Below are positions 26,614 to 34,439 of a stretch of 64,000 nucleotides of DNA, piece after piece; the first letter of the stretch is position 1, and each line of letters starts with the position of its first letter. Under the pieces are notes generated by a model. That model did no database searches. It was not told where the DNA came from and worked only from the letters and a program-made list of their open reading frames with translations. Position numbers and translations under genes: made by a program. Origin of the DNA: CAYMEK01 sp964389305 (lineage in GTDB: Bacteria > Spirochaetota > Spirochaetia > SZUA-6 > DRHE01); NCBI GenBank assembly GCA_964389305.1, contig CAYMEK010000015.1, positions 1-64,000 on the forward strand. The letters run 5' to 3'.

Positions 26614-26795
26614 TTGGGAGCGCGGAGAGTGAGGAACGTGCAGTGCAGGAACGCGCTTCCTCCGGCCACGCTATCGAAGATCTGCCGTCGGGCGGCAAGT
26701 ACTGGAGCCATTGGGGGCGAATTTCAGTATATTCACGAGAGGGAGGCAGTGTGTGGGCCGTTCACCCAGATAAACGAAGATGGAGGATTGTTTAA
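26614..26795 (+). other. 182-base structured leader before the molbindin gene
   Basis: The stretch between the YciI-like gene and the molbindin gene has several complementary segments. CGGAG and CTCCG close a region containing GGAA-N5-TTCC, and GCCG-N5-CGGC follows. No convincing protein is encoded. Because the next gene encodes a molybdate or cofactor-binding protein, a metabolite-sensing RNA is conceivable but unproven. Confidence 0.3.
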
Positions 26796-27005
26796 ATGAA
26801 GATCAGCGCGAGAAACATGCTGAAGGGCAAAATCAAGCAAGTTGTCGAGGGCGCCGTAAATACGGAAGTGACCGTGGTTCTTCCCAACAATGTGGAGATT
26901 GTCTCGATCATCACCAAAACTTCATCTCGAAATCTCGATCTCAAGGAAGGGAAAGAGGTGTATGCTGTGATCAAAGCCAGTAATGTGATGATAGCAACGG
27001 ATTGA
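26796..27005 (+). CDS. mop: molybdenum-pterin binding protein (molbindin, TOBE domain)
   Basis: A 69-residue protein that matches the Mop/molbindin family over its full length: MKISARNMLKGKIKQVVEG, then AVNTEVTVVLPNNVEIVSII and VYAVIKASNVMIATD. Such proteins assemble into hexamers that bind molybdate or tungstate for storage and homeostasis. GGAGG lies upstream at proper distance. No molybdate transporter or cofactor gene is in the window, so it appears isolated among unrelated small genes. Confidence 0.93.
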   Translation: MKISARNMLKGKIKQVVEGAVNTEVTVVLPNNVEIVSIITKTSSRNLDLKEGKEVYAVIKASNVMIATD

Positions 27006-27140
27006 TTCACAACGGAGTTGCCTAACGGCTGGTTGTCAAAGCCAGCTCCACGGCTCCCTGGCTGCGTTCCAGGCTTGGGGTTTCCCCCCAGAGATCTATT
27101 GCCTGAGTTGAATTAGCACAGCACGTGCGCATTGGAAACC

Positions 27141-27971
27141 ATGAATGCCGAGCAAAGCAAAGAATATCTTGATTTCGGATTAAGCCTCGCCAAGGCGGCT
27201 GAAAAGCATATCATGAGGTATTACCGAGACCATACAATTCAACTCAAAGCGGATCGTAGTGAAGTTACAGAGGCTGACCGCCAGGCCGAGGAAACAATTC
27301 GACAGATGATAGTGGAGCGCTTTCCCCGACATGCGATTTTGGGTGAGGAGCTGGGCGCGAAGAACGCGTCGACACAACATTGCCGATATCAGTGGTTGAT
27401 TGATCCCCTTGACGGTACAACGTGGTATACTATCGGTGTACCTATTTTCGGTACCCTCATAGCTTTACTGGAGAATCGCGAACCGCTTCTGGGTGTTATC
27501 CACTTTCCTGCGCTGAGAGAAACCGTGTATGCTTGCAGGGGTTCCGGCTGCTGGTTCAAGGTCGGCGACTCGGAGCCTGTTCGAGTCCAGGTGATGGCCG
27601 GCGTTCCTCTGAAAGCTGCCACGGTATCAGCTTCGGGCGTTCATGGGTCCGATATTCTATTATATGAAGGAAGGACTCCCTACAAATTGACTGCGCTGAT
27701 CCGCCAAGCTGGAAGGTTCAGGTTCTGTGGCGATTGCCTTCAACACGCATTGGTGTGCCGTGGAAAGATTCATGCGGCTGTAGATACAATCATGCAGCCG
27801 TGGGACGCCGCAGCCATTATTCCATGTATTGAGGAAGCAGGGGGTATTGCGACTACGATTTCGGGTAGAACTCAGGAGGTGGCTTTTGGCGGGTCTCTGG
27901 TGACTTCATGCGGCGAACCCACCCATGGCGAAGTCCGGAAGTCCCTTCAAATGGCAGCTTCTTCAATGTAG
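27141..27971 (+). CDS. inositol monophosphatase family phosphatase
   Basis: A 276-residue Mg2+-dependent sugar-phosphatase-fold protein. The metal site is complete: LGEELG near 72, WLIDPLDGTTWYTIGVP near 88 (the usual DGTxNF is DGTTWY) and PWDAAAIIPCIEEAGG near 220. It could act on inositol phosphate, histidinol phosphate, 3'-phosphoadenosine phosphate or fructose bisphosphate; the sequence does not discriminate, and no his or cys genes are adjacent. The ATG at 27141 is preferred over TTG at 27132; neither has a clear ribosome-binding site. It is followed by a nested stem-loop with a T run. Confidence 0.87.
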   Translation: MNAEQSKEYLDFGLSLAKAAEKHIMRYYRDHTIQLKADRSEVTEADRQAEETIRQMIVERFPRHAILGEELGAKNASTQHCRYQWLIDPLDGTTWYTIGVPIFGTLIALLENREPLLGVIHFPALRETVYACRGSGCWFKVGDSEPVRVQVMAGVPLKAATVSASGVHGSDILLYEGRTPYKLTALIRQAGRFRFCGDCLQHALVCRGKIHAAVDTIMQPWDAAAIIPCIEEAGGIATTISGRTQEVAFGGSLVTSCGEPTHGEVRKSLQMAASSM

Positions 27972-27973
27972 AG

Positions 27974-28022
27974 CTTCAGGCTGCCGGTGGCTCCGCTCCA
28001 CCGTGAAGGCTAACGCCTGAAG
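27974..28022 (+). terminator. nested stem-loop after the IMPase gene
   Basis: CTTCAGGC (27974-27981) pairs with GCCTGAAG (28015-28022), enclosing a second hairpin CGGTGG-N7-CCACCG (27985-28003). GTTTTG follows, so it is a reasonable intrinsic terminator for the IMPase gene three bases upstream. Confidence 0.55.
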
Positions 28023-28025
28023 GTT

Positions 28026-28053
28026 TTGTAAGATGAAATCATGCGATTATAGC
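28026..28053 (+). promoter_or_regulatory. candidate promoter of the M50 protease gene
   Basis: TTGTAA (28026-28031), a 16-base spacer and TATAGC (28048-28053). The -35 overlaps the end of the preceding terminator. A GGGGGAAGG ribosome-binding site follows in the leader. Confidence 0.42.
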
Positions 28054-28073
28054 TGAAACAGGGGGAAGGTGTC

Positions 28074-28721
28074 TTGCTAAATCTTTCTTTTGCGGAACTG
28101 CTAAGGATTGTCCCTGCGATTCTGGTCGGGCTGACCGTACATGAACTGGCTCATTCTTATGTAGCTCTTTTACTGGGCGACGACACTCCGAAGAGACTGG
28201 GCAGGTTGACTTTGAATCCGATCAAGCACATCGATCCGATAGGATTCATCCTGCTGCTAGTTGCCGGGTTTGGATGGGCAAAACCGGTTCGTATAAACAG
28301 AGAGAATCTGAAACATCCCAGAAGAGATGACATACTCATAGCACTGGCCGGTCCTCTGTCAAACCTTCTATTCGCCGTCATGATCGTCATTCTCCTGAAA
28401 GTCGTGATCCTTGCTATTCCCTTCAAGTCGGCAGGCGCTTTCGAATCGGTTTTTTCGGTTTTTTTTTCCTTTCTGTTTATTAACATCGCGTTGGCGATAT
28501 TCAATCTCCTGCCCATACCGCCTCTGGATGGATCGCATGTAATCTCAAACCTTTTATCCTTAAAAAGCTATACAGTTTCTGCGACGTATTTTAGATACGG
28601 TTCTATTGCGCTGCTACTATTGGTGATACTGGACCGGGTTACAGAGATCGATTTGCTGCCGGTGGGCCGAGTTGTAGAATATTCGGTAATCCGTTTGCTG
28701 AGCTTATTCTCGGTATTCTGA
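28074..28721 (+). CDS. site-2-protease-type M50 membrane metallopeptidase
   Basis: A 215-residue integral membrane protein with the zinc motif TVHELAHSYVALLLG near 21, the following GRLTLNPIKHIDPIGFI and the third ligand region NLLPIPPLDGSHV near 145. At least four hydrophobic segments are evident. It belongs to the compact YwhC-like branch without PDZ domains, which cleaves transmembrane peptides; the substrate is unknown. The start is TTG at 28074, supported by GGGGGAAGG 5 bases upstream. The codon and base composition is lower in GC than the core genes. Confidence 0.92.
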   Translation: MLNLSFAELLRIVPAILVGLTVHELAHSYVALLLGDDTPKRLGRLTLNPIKHIDPIGFILLLVAGFGWAKPVRINRENLKHPRRDDILIALAGPLSNLLFAVMIVILLKVVILAIPFKSAGAFESVFSVFFSFLFINIALAIFNLLPIPPLDGSHVISNLLSLKSYTVSATYFRYGSIALLLLVILDRVTEIDLLPVGRVVEYSVIRLLSLFSVF

Positions 28722-28737
28722 TTTCTGACATCGATAG

Positions 28738-29421
28738 ATGAACAATCTGGTTGAATGCATTCTTCGGGACGTGGAAACGGCTAGAATCCAGTGTGGAGGC
28801 CAGGTCAAGACGGGTCTGGTCAGGAAAATTGCGGGCAAATCCTTCACAAAGCTGAGAACGCAGACACGCGAGCGCATTCTTTCGGTGTGCGATGAACTGC
28901 TGGCGGCAGGCGGATGGGAGCTGAGAACCATCGCTTTCGACTTCGCGTTCCGTTTGAAGGATTTCACCGAGAGAGATCGGATCATCCTTTACAGATGGCT
29001 TGCCGACTATGTTCGTGATTGGGGCGGCTGTGATGATTTGTGCACTCATGCGTTTGGATTATACCTGTTCCAGTATCCAGATTACTTCAAAGAGATCCTG
29101 ACCTGGACCCATTCCGAGCATTGGTGGATCCGGCGGGCCAGTGCCGTGGTACAGATCTATTCTATTCGGCGTAAAAGGATGCTTTATGAAGCACTTGCAA
29201 TTGCCGATCTCCTCCTTCACGATGAGGTAGAGCTGGTGAGGAAGGGCTACGGATGGATGTTGAAGGAGATCGGTGCACACGATCCAGCGGTTGTGTACGG
29301 CTATGTCGTGGCTCGGCAGGCCGTTATGCCGCGAGTCGCACTTCGATATGCCGTTGAGAAGCTTGATCCCGAGCTGCGGCGCAAGGCTCTTGGCAGGAGC
29401 CAGGCGAATCGCTTTAAATGA
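28738..29421 (+). CDS. DNA alkylation repair (AlkD-like) protein
   Basis: A 227-residue HEAT-like helical protein of the AlkC/AlkD DNA glycosylase family, which removes positively charged alkylated bases. Key segments are WELRTIAFDFAFRLKDF near 60, WTHSEHWWIRRASAVVQI near 122 (the W-x-x-x...R-R-A-S motif that lines the DNA lesion site) and HDEVELVRKGYGWMLKEIGA near 160. It follows the M50 gene by 16 bases and precedes a DinB-fold gene, so the three may be co-transcribed. Family firm; glycosylase activity not certain. Confidence 0.87.
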   Translation: MNNLVECILRDVETARIQCGGQVKTGLVRKIAGKSFTKLRTQTRERILSVCDELLAAGGWELRTIAFDFAFRLKDFTERDRIILYRWLADYVRDWGGCDDLCTHAFGLYLFQYPDYFKEILTWTHSEHWWIRRASAVVQIYSIRRKRMLYEALAIADLLLHDEVELVRKGYGWMLKEIGAHDPAVVYGYVVARQAVMPRVALRYAVEKLDPELRRKALGRSQANRFK

Positions 29422-29439
29422 AGGGAGTACAGTACCGAC

Positions 29440-29916
29440 ATGGAAATACTCAAGCAAACGTTGTTATCCTGTCTTGACGATGCCTTTGATGGAGAGGCTT
29501 GGCACGGGCCGAATCTGTACGGAACCCTGGCGAATCTGGATCTGGAACAGATAACTTATGATAATACCGTCGAGGGATTCAGCGTCTGGCAAATAGCCTT
29601 ACATTGTTCGTATTGGAAATACTACGTCCGCAAGCTCCTGTCAAGTCGTGATGTACCTGCTTTTCGAAGGAGCCCGGATGATTGGCCGGCTGTCCCCGAT
29701 AATCACACGCTCGAGAATTGGAATCGAGATATTGATTTCCTTGTAGAAGAACATCGGTTGCTAAGGCAGAGCGTAGTGGAGTTCCCAGATAACAGACTGT
29801 CCGATATTGTCGAAGGTAAAAGCCTGTCATATTTAAAGCACATCTATAGCGTAGCTGCTCACGACGTCTATCACACAGCTCAGATACGGAACATGGGAGT
29901 TCCTGGAATAAAATAA
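29440..29916 (+). CDS. DinB-fold (YfiT/DUF664-like) protein
   Basis: A 158-residue four-helix bundle of the DinB/YfiT superfamily, unrelated to DNA polymerase IV. The predicted metal ligands are seen as FSVWQIALHCSYWKYYV near 50 (His, Tyr) and YSVAAHDVYHTAQIRNMG near 140 (H-x-x-x-H). Members include thiol transferases and uncharacterised stress proteins. A GGAG site lies upstream. It continues the same-strand train after the AlkD-like gene by 18 bases. Confidence 0.87.
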   Translation: MEILKQTLLSCLDDAFDGEAWHGPNLYGTLANLDLEQITYDNTVEGFSVWQIALHCSYWKYYVRKLLSSRDVPAFRRSPDDWPAVPDNHTLENWNRDIDFLVEEHRLLRQSVVEFPDNRLSDIVEGKSLSYLKHIYSVAAHDVYHTAQIRNMGVPGIK

Positions 29917-29968
29917 AAACGAACGAGGCGAGGATCGTCGTGCTGCTTTGAAAGAGAGGTATGGAGAT

Positions 29969-30727
29969 ATGCAGGAGTACGGACGGGTCTTCTCAGAGGT
30001 GTATGACAAGCGATGGGCTCCGTTTGCCCAAATGTTCGCTCCCAAGCTGTTGGATTTCTATGAGAAAAAGGATGTCTGTCAACAGAACAAGACCGTGCTC
30101 GATCTTTGCTGCGGACCGGGACAGCTGGGACTGCTTTTTCTAGAGAAGGGCTACCGCATCATTGGAATTGACAGGTCTCCCCACATGATCTCACGGGCAA
30201 GGAAGAAATGTTCCGAATACATCCGAAAAGGTCTTGCCGAGTTCCTGGAAGCCGAGGCTGCCAGCTTTCATCTTCATCAGAGAGTAGGATTGGTTGTCTC
30301 CACGTTTGACTCTCTCAATCACCTCGAGAATACAGAAAAGCTGGCTGCATGTTTCGGTTGCGCCTACGAGGTGCTGTTGGACCAAGGTTATTTCGTTTTT
30401 GACCTGAACACCAAAGAAGGGTTGAAACGCTGGACCGGAATGGAGCTCCAAGAGGATAAGGAACTCACGATTATCAAACGTGGTATTTACACCCCAGGAA
30501 TGGAAAAAGCCTACACGCAGATAACCGGCTTCATACTGAGAGAAAACGATTTATACGAGAAGTTCAGCGAGGTGTTCTTCAATACCGCCTTCGACCTGTC
30601 CGAAGTGCTTGAAAAGCTGCGAAGCTGTGGTTTCCAGCAAGCGTACTTTTCGAACGGGAAAGATCTGGACGCCAAGCTTGCGGAACCGGAGAGGGAAGGC
30701 AGAGTAATCGCCGTGGCCAAGAAATAG
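29969..30727 (+). CDS. class I SAM-dependent methyltransferase
   Basis: A 252-residue Rossmann-type methyltransferase. Motif I is VLDLCCGPGQLGLLFLEKG near 45, the acidic loop GIDRSPHMISRARKK near 68, and motif IV GLVVSTFDSLNHLEN near 110, the usual shape of small-molecule methyltransferases. The C-terminal half is beta-rich. ATG 29969 is preferred because MQEYGRVFSEVYDKRWAPF is the family start and GGAG is nearby; TTG at 29948 is an alternative. The substrate cannot be assigned. Confidence 0.88.
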   Translation: MQEYGRVFSEVYDKRWAPFAQMFAPKLLDFYEKKDVCQQNKTVLDLCCGPGQLGLLFLEKGYRIIGIDRSPHMISRARKKCSEYIRKGLAEFLEAEAASFHLHQRVGLVVSTFDSLNHLENTEKLAACFGCAYEVLLDQGYFVFDLNTKEGLKRWTGMELQEDKELTIIKRGIYTPGMEKAYTQITGFILRENDLYEKFSEVFFNTAFDLSEVLEKLRSCGFQQAYFSNGKDLDAKLAEPEREGRVIAVAKK

Positions 30728-30736
30728 ACCGTTCGG

Positions 30737-31495
30737 ATGCATTTGACCAGAGCTATCCTATTTGACTTGTACGGAACGCTGTTTATCAGTGATTCGATCG
30801 AAGACGCCCATTCTTCTTTCGGCCGATGCCTGTCCGGCTTCCTCGAGAGCCTGGGCGTTGAACTGCAGCAGGCCGGAGTTGAAGACCTGTTCGAATATTT
30901 TTGGGCCAGAGAAGAAATTTCCCCGCGTTCAGATGTTACCCTGTTCGAAAGAAGATTGGCGGGTTTTCTATCGAAATTGCACATCCCGTGGGATCGGGAG
31001 CTGATCTCGATGCTGGCTTCAAGGCTCTGCAGCGCCTGGCAAGAGCTTTATTACGTCGACCCTGTTGCTGGCGATGTTCTGGAAAAGCTTCGTGCTCGCA
31101 GTAAGCTTGGTGTGGTCACGAACTTTGATCACCCGCCTCATATTCAGACACTTCTCGGCACCTGTGGCTTGAGATCCTATTTCGACACCGTGGTCGTATC
31201 CGCTGATGTCGGCGTGCAGAAGCCAGACCCTGAGATACTTCTCATCGCTTGTGAACGAATCGGAGTAACCCCAGAAGAAAGTGTATATATTGGGGATTCC
31301 ATTGTTGACTGTCAAGCAGCCATGGCGGCAGCCATCAGCCCAGCTATTATTCGCCGTCCAAAGCGGCGGGAAATCGAGAAACAGCCGCGTATCGCAGCCA
31401 GATATACTGATTTTGATGATTATCTGGAGAAGTTTTCGAAGGAAGGCAGGCTGCGCATTATCGATGATTTGCGGTGTGTTGCGGAGGTCCTATGA
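30737..31495 (+). CDS. HAD-superfamily hydrolase
   Basis: A 252-residue haloacid dehalogenase-like hydrolase. It has motif I AILFDLYGTLF near 6, motif II GVVTNFDHPPHI near 125 (Thr/Asn), the conserved Lys in VGVQKPDPEILLIA near 158, and motif III/IV GVTPEESVYIGDSIVDCQAA near 175. It resembles phosphoglycolate phosphatase or dehalogenase-like members, most of which are phosphatases. The stop overlaps the next ATG (ATGA), so translation of the following GNAT gene is coupled. Confidence 0.9.
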   Translation: MHLTRAILFDLYGTLFISDSIEDAHSSFGRCLSGFLESLGVELQQAGVEDLFEYFWAREEISPRSDVTLFERRLAGFLSKLHIPWDRELISMLASRLCSAWQELYYVDPVAGDVLEKLRARSKLGVVTNFDHPPHIQTLLGTCGLRSYFDTVVVSADVGVQKPDPEILLIACERIGVTPEESVYIGDSIVDCQAAMAAAISPAIIRRPKRREIEKQPRIAARYTDFDDYLEKFSKEGRLRIIDDLRCVAEVL

Positions 31496-32277
31496 AGATC
31501 GTGGACATTAGTCCGGAGAACGAGCCGCTGTACTTCGTCTGCCTGGAAGATTGGTCCGAAGAGATCAAGGAAGCCGCGGACCACAAGGAACGGTGGTACC
31601 GGCTCATGAAGGATCAAGGTCTGCGTGTGAAGCTCGCCCAGGATGACGGCGGAACCGTAGGAGGCATGATCCAGTACCTTCCCGTGGAGCACTCTCCAGC
31701 AGAAGGGGAAGATCTGAACTTTGTGCTCTGCATCTGGGTCCATGGTTATAAACAGGGAAGGGGAAACTTTCAAAGGCAAGGAATGGGCAGGGCCCTTCTG
31801 AGCGCCGCGGAGCAGGACACCAGGGCCCAGGAGAAGAAAGGACTGGCGGTCTGGGGCATTTCCCTGCCCTTCTTTATGCGGGCTTCGTGGTTCAAAAGGC
31901 AGGGGTACAAACAGGTAGACAGAATGGGCATCCAGGTACTGCTCTGGAAACCATTCTCATATACAGCTGTTCCGCCGAAATGGATACACGAGAAGAAAAG
32001 GCCGGGGAAGAGACCGGGACAGGTAACTGTCAGTGCATTTACCAATGGGTGGTGTCCGGTCCAGAATTTAGTATTTGAGCGGGCCAAACGCGCCTGCCAG
32101 GAGTTGGGGAACAGGGTGGTATTCGAGCCGTACCATACATGGGACCCGGTCGTATTCGGGGAATGGGGAATTGCCGACGGGCTGTTTATCGATGGCAGGC
32201 AGGTCAGGACAGGTCCGCCGCCTTCTTACGAGAAGATCCGCAAAGCGATCCAGGCAAGACTCAAGAAACTCGTCTGA
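31492..32277 (+). CDS. GNAT acetyltransferase with C-terminal YoaP domain
   Basis: A 261-residue two-domain protein. The N-terminal half is a GNAT fold with the acetyl-CoA loop QRQGMGRALLSAAEQD near 95. The C-terminal half matches the YoaP module: TVSAFTNGWCPVQNLVFERA near 180, VVFEPYHTWDPVVFGEWGI, ADGLFIDGRQVRTGPPPSYEKI at the end. This part looks thioredoxin-like with a single Cys in place of CxxC. The ATG at 31492 overlaps the stop of the HAD gene. The acceptor substrate is unknown, although the family is often found with antibiotic or stress genes. Confidence 0.88.
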   Translation: MKIVDISPENEPLYFVCLEDWSEEIKEAADHKERWYRLMKDQGLRVKLAQDDGGTVGGMIQYLPVEHSPAEGEDLNFVLCIWVHGYKQGRGNFQRQGMGRALLSAAEQDTRAQEKKGLAVWGISLPFFMRASWFKRQGYKQVDRMGIQVLLWKPFSYTAVPPKWIHEKKRPGKRPGQVTVSAFTNGWCPVQNLVFERAKRACQELGNRVVFEPYHTWDPVVFGEWGIADGLFIDGRQVRTGPPPSYEKIRKAIQARLKKLV

Positions 32278-32415
32278 TCTATGTATCAGGTGATGTCTCC
32301 AGGAGTGCCAGAATCGGGGAGCCGCAGATGCTTCTTTGTTGTCTCAGGAGCAGCGGCTCTTTCACATACGGGCTGTTGCCATTTTGCTTAAAAGGCGTCA
32401 CCTGGAGGAACCATA

Positions 32416-32898
32416 ATGCGTAAGCGGGTACTGCGCCTGATATTGATTGCCGTGATCGTTGTGTCCACCTTTGCGTGTGACCAGACAACGAAACATTGGG
32501 CGAGAAGTTTTCTTGCAGGAAGGGGAACGATTGCGGTATGGAACGGTTTCTTTGTACTGAGATATGCCGAAAACCAAGGAGCATTCCTCAGTTTGGGTTC
32601 AAACTGGCCTCCTCACCTGAGACTTCTTGTCTTTGTGGTGCTGTCTTCTTTGATCGTTCTTGCTGCGCTCCTCTACATGATATACGATCGAACCATGAAC
32701 CTCGGTCGCACAGCAGCCCTATCGCTGGTGGCGGGTGGTGGAGCGGGGAATTTGATAGACAGAATCGTGCGTGCCGGCTATGTAACCGATTTTATGAACC
32801 TCGGGGTCGGCAGGTTACGTACCGGGATTTTCAATTTCGCGGACATTTTCCTTTTGCTTGGGGTGTTATTGCTTGTGATAGTGCAAAGAAGACGATAG
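32416..32898 (+). CDS. lspA: lipoprotein signal peptidase II
   Basis: A 160-residue inner-membrane aspartyl protease that removes signal peptides from prolipoproteins, in keeping with the many lipoproteins encoded here. Four transmembrane helices can be drawn. The conserved boxes are FVLRYAENQGAFLSLG near 48, VAGGGAGNLIDRIVR near 105 and YVTDFMNLGVGRLRTGIFNFADIF near 120, with both catalytic Asp residues. GGAGG lies 6 bases upstream of the ATG. The gene sits among accessory genes and may be a second copy; whether another lspA exists cannot be seen here. Confidence 0.93.
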   Translation: MRKRVLRLILIAVIVVSTFACDQTTKHWARSFLAGRGTIAVWNGFFVLRYAENQGAFLSLGSNWPPHLRLLVFVVLSSLIVLAALLYMIYDRTMNLGRTAALSLVAGGGAGNLIDRIVRAGYVTDFMNLGVGRLRTGIFNFADIFLLLGVLLLVIVQRRR

Positions 32899-32899
32899 A

Positions 32900-33016
32900 G
32901 GAGTTGTTCTTGCAGCCGGTACAGATACAGGCCTGTATGTCATGGAAAAACTCCACGGTCGCAAGATAGCGGAGAAAACCGCCGAATACCTTGAATATGA
33001 CCAGAAGAGACTGTAG
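32900..33016 (+). pseudogene. C-terminal fragment of a DJ-1/PfpI family gene
   Basis: Directly after the lspA stop, a frame without its own start reads GVVLAAGTDTGLYVMEKLHG and then RKIAEKTAEYLEYDQKRL before a TAG. This is the final 38 residues typical of DJ-1/PfpI (ThiJ) proteins: the A-G-x-x-x-G-x-x-x-x-x-x-L-x-G helix followed by A-E-x-x-A-x-x-x-E-Y. No upstream part of the gene is present and the frame differs from lspA, so this is a remnant left by a deletion or insertion event whose junction lies at the lspA 3' end. Confidence 0.68.
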
Positions 33017-33027
33017 GAGGGGCAGGC

Positions 33028-33555
33028 TTGTTGCGGATAAGACGGGCAAAGAAAGATGACCTGAGCGCTATCACCGAGATCTACAATGAAGAAGTCTTGA
33101 CTTCCACCGCCACTTTCGATACGGAGCCAAAACAAATATCCGAGCAAATCGAATGGCTGAACAGACATACGGACAGGCATCCTGTAGTTGTGGCTGTTGA
33201 GGATTCACAGATCGTGGGCTGGGCTTCTCTGAGCCCCTGGTCTGATCGCTGCGCTTACGCCGATTGTGCCGAAATCTCAATATACATCAAGCAGGGTTTC
33301 CGCAGGCGGGGAATCGGAAAGCATCTGGCGTGCCACCTGATAGAAAGTGCAAGGGTTTGCGGCTTGCATACTGTTATTGCCAGAGTGTCGGAAACCAGTA
33401 TCGGTAGCATCGAGCTTTTCAAACGGCTTGGTTTTTCGTCCATAGGAACAATGAAGGAAGTGGGCCGCAAGTTCGGAAAGCTGCTGGATGTTCATCTCCT
33501 GCAGCTTGTCTTTAGCGATAAAGACTCCGACGGCTGCGCTACGGGGGGAAAGTGA
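33028..33555 (+). CDS. GNAT N-acetyltransferase, phosphinothricin-acetyltransferase type
   Basis: A 175-residue GNAT of the Pat/YncA group, which acetylates amines such as phosphinothricin or methionine sulfone. It begins LRIRRAKKDDLSAITEIYNE and keeps STATFDTEP near 25, GWASLSPW near 70, EISIYIKQGFRRRGIGKHLA near 90 (acetyl-CoA loop) and VSETSIGSIELFKRLGF near 120. The start is TTG at 33028 with GGAGGGG upstream. The stop is one base before the next ATG. The substrate is not determined. Confidence 0.88.
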   Translation: MLRIRRAKKDDLSAITEIYNEEVLTSTATFDTEPKQISEQIEWLNRHTDRHPVVVAVEDSQIVGWASLSPWSDRCAYADCAEISIYIKQGFRRRGIGKHLACHLIESARVCGLHTVIARVSETSIGSIELFKRLGFSSIGTMKEVGRKFGKLLDVHLLQLVFSDKDSDGCATGGK

Positions 33556-33556
33556 C

Positions 33557-34396
33557 ATGGTCCTTCTGGACAGACGGGAATGCAGTGGCTGCGGTTTGTG
33601 CGCCCGGATTTGTCACGAGCACTGCATGAGGCTGGTTGGTGAGGTCATAACCATCGACTACAAGTCCTGCAGCACCTGTACCCAATGCATTGCCGTCTGT
33701 CCGGAGAAAGCTCTCTCCTGGAACAATATTGCCCCCGTCTCATTCGATAGCAGCCTGCTGCCGTCTATGGAGCAGTTTGACGAGCTGTTGAAAGAAAGGC
33801 GAACAACCAGGAGCTTCAGGACAGAGAGAATCGAACGTGAGACGCTCGAGCGGTTAGTGGACTATGGAGCGTATGCGCCTACCCATAACTTCAACCTTAG
33901 AGCAGTGGTAGTGGACGATCCTGAGATTATCCGGCTCACCGACAGGGTAATCTTTGGCTTTAACAGATGGCTGTACAAGCTTGCCTTCAGGCCAAGATTC
34001 ATGCCTGTATTGCTCCGGCTTATGCCGGTTGTCGTTCGATCTGAATATTTCCGAGCAAGACCCAAACTGGAAGCTTCCCTGAAGATAGGGAGAGCGTTTC
34101 AGAGCCCGCCGGCAGCGCTGATCTTCCTGGTGGGAGACAGGCGGATCCCGCTTTCCCGAGAAAGCGCTCAATACGCCTTGTACAATATTGCCTTGTGCGC
34201 GCAACTCCAAGGCATCGGCAGCCGGAATCTGGTTGGAAACCAAATGATCCTGAATCGAAGCACTGCCATTCGGCGCCGCCTACACCTTGGAAGATACGAA
34301 TGCATATTCGGCACGTTGGGCATTGGCTATCCCTCTATCGTCTTTCGCAACAAGGTTATAGGCAGGAAGATAGACATTAAATGGAACGGCCGGTGA
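33557..34396 (+). CDS. nitroreductase with N-terminal ferredoxin domain
   Basis: A 279-residue fusion. The first 60 residues hold two 4Fe-4S motifs (CSGCGLCARICHEHC and CSTCTQCIAVCP). The rest is an FMN nitroreductase fold beginning LLKERRTTRSFRTERIERET, with ALYNIALCAQLQGIGS near 215 in the flavin-binding region. Members are found mainly in anaerobes and probably pass ferredoxin electrons to a quinone-like or nitroaromatic acceptor. ATG 33557 is preferred because GGGGGGAA lies upstream and it follows the preceding stop by one base; an earlier in-frame ATG lies inside the GNAT gene. Confidence 0.9.
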   Translation: MVLLDRRECSGCGLCARICHEHCMRLVGEVITIDYKSCSTCTQCIAVCPEKALSWNNIAPVSFDSSLLPSMEQFDELLKERRTTRSFRTERIERETLERLVDYGAYAPTHNFNLRAVVVDDPEIIRLTDRVIFGFNRWLYKLAFRPRFMPVLLRLMPVVVRSEYFRARPKLEASLKIGRAFQSPPAALIFLVGDRRIPLSRESAQYALYNIALCAQLQGIGSRNLVGNQMILNRSTAIRRRLHLGRYECIFGTLGIGYPSIVFRNKVIGRKIDIKWNGR

Positions 34397-34439
34397 GGGA
34401 TTCAAAAAATTTCACAGATTTAGTAACTTATTATATATT

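Noticed and set aside
26610..26795. A 61-residue frame overlapping the end of the YciI-like gene.
   Set aside because: Lacks a ribosome-binding site and resembles no family; the segment looks more like a structured leader.
26614..28073. Integron-like cassette array with attC sites: GCCTAAC near 27018 and GGCTAAC near 28009, between unrelated single genes.
   Set aside because: No pair of RYYYAAC and GTTRRRY boxes at attC spacing could be found, the folds do not match attC geometry, gaps between most genes are too short, and no integrase is visible.
34411..34439. TTCACA-17-TATATT as a promoter for the NYN gene.
   Set aside because: Its -10 box touches the ATG, so transcription would begin inside the gene; TTCAAA-17-TAACTT further up is more sensible but weak.
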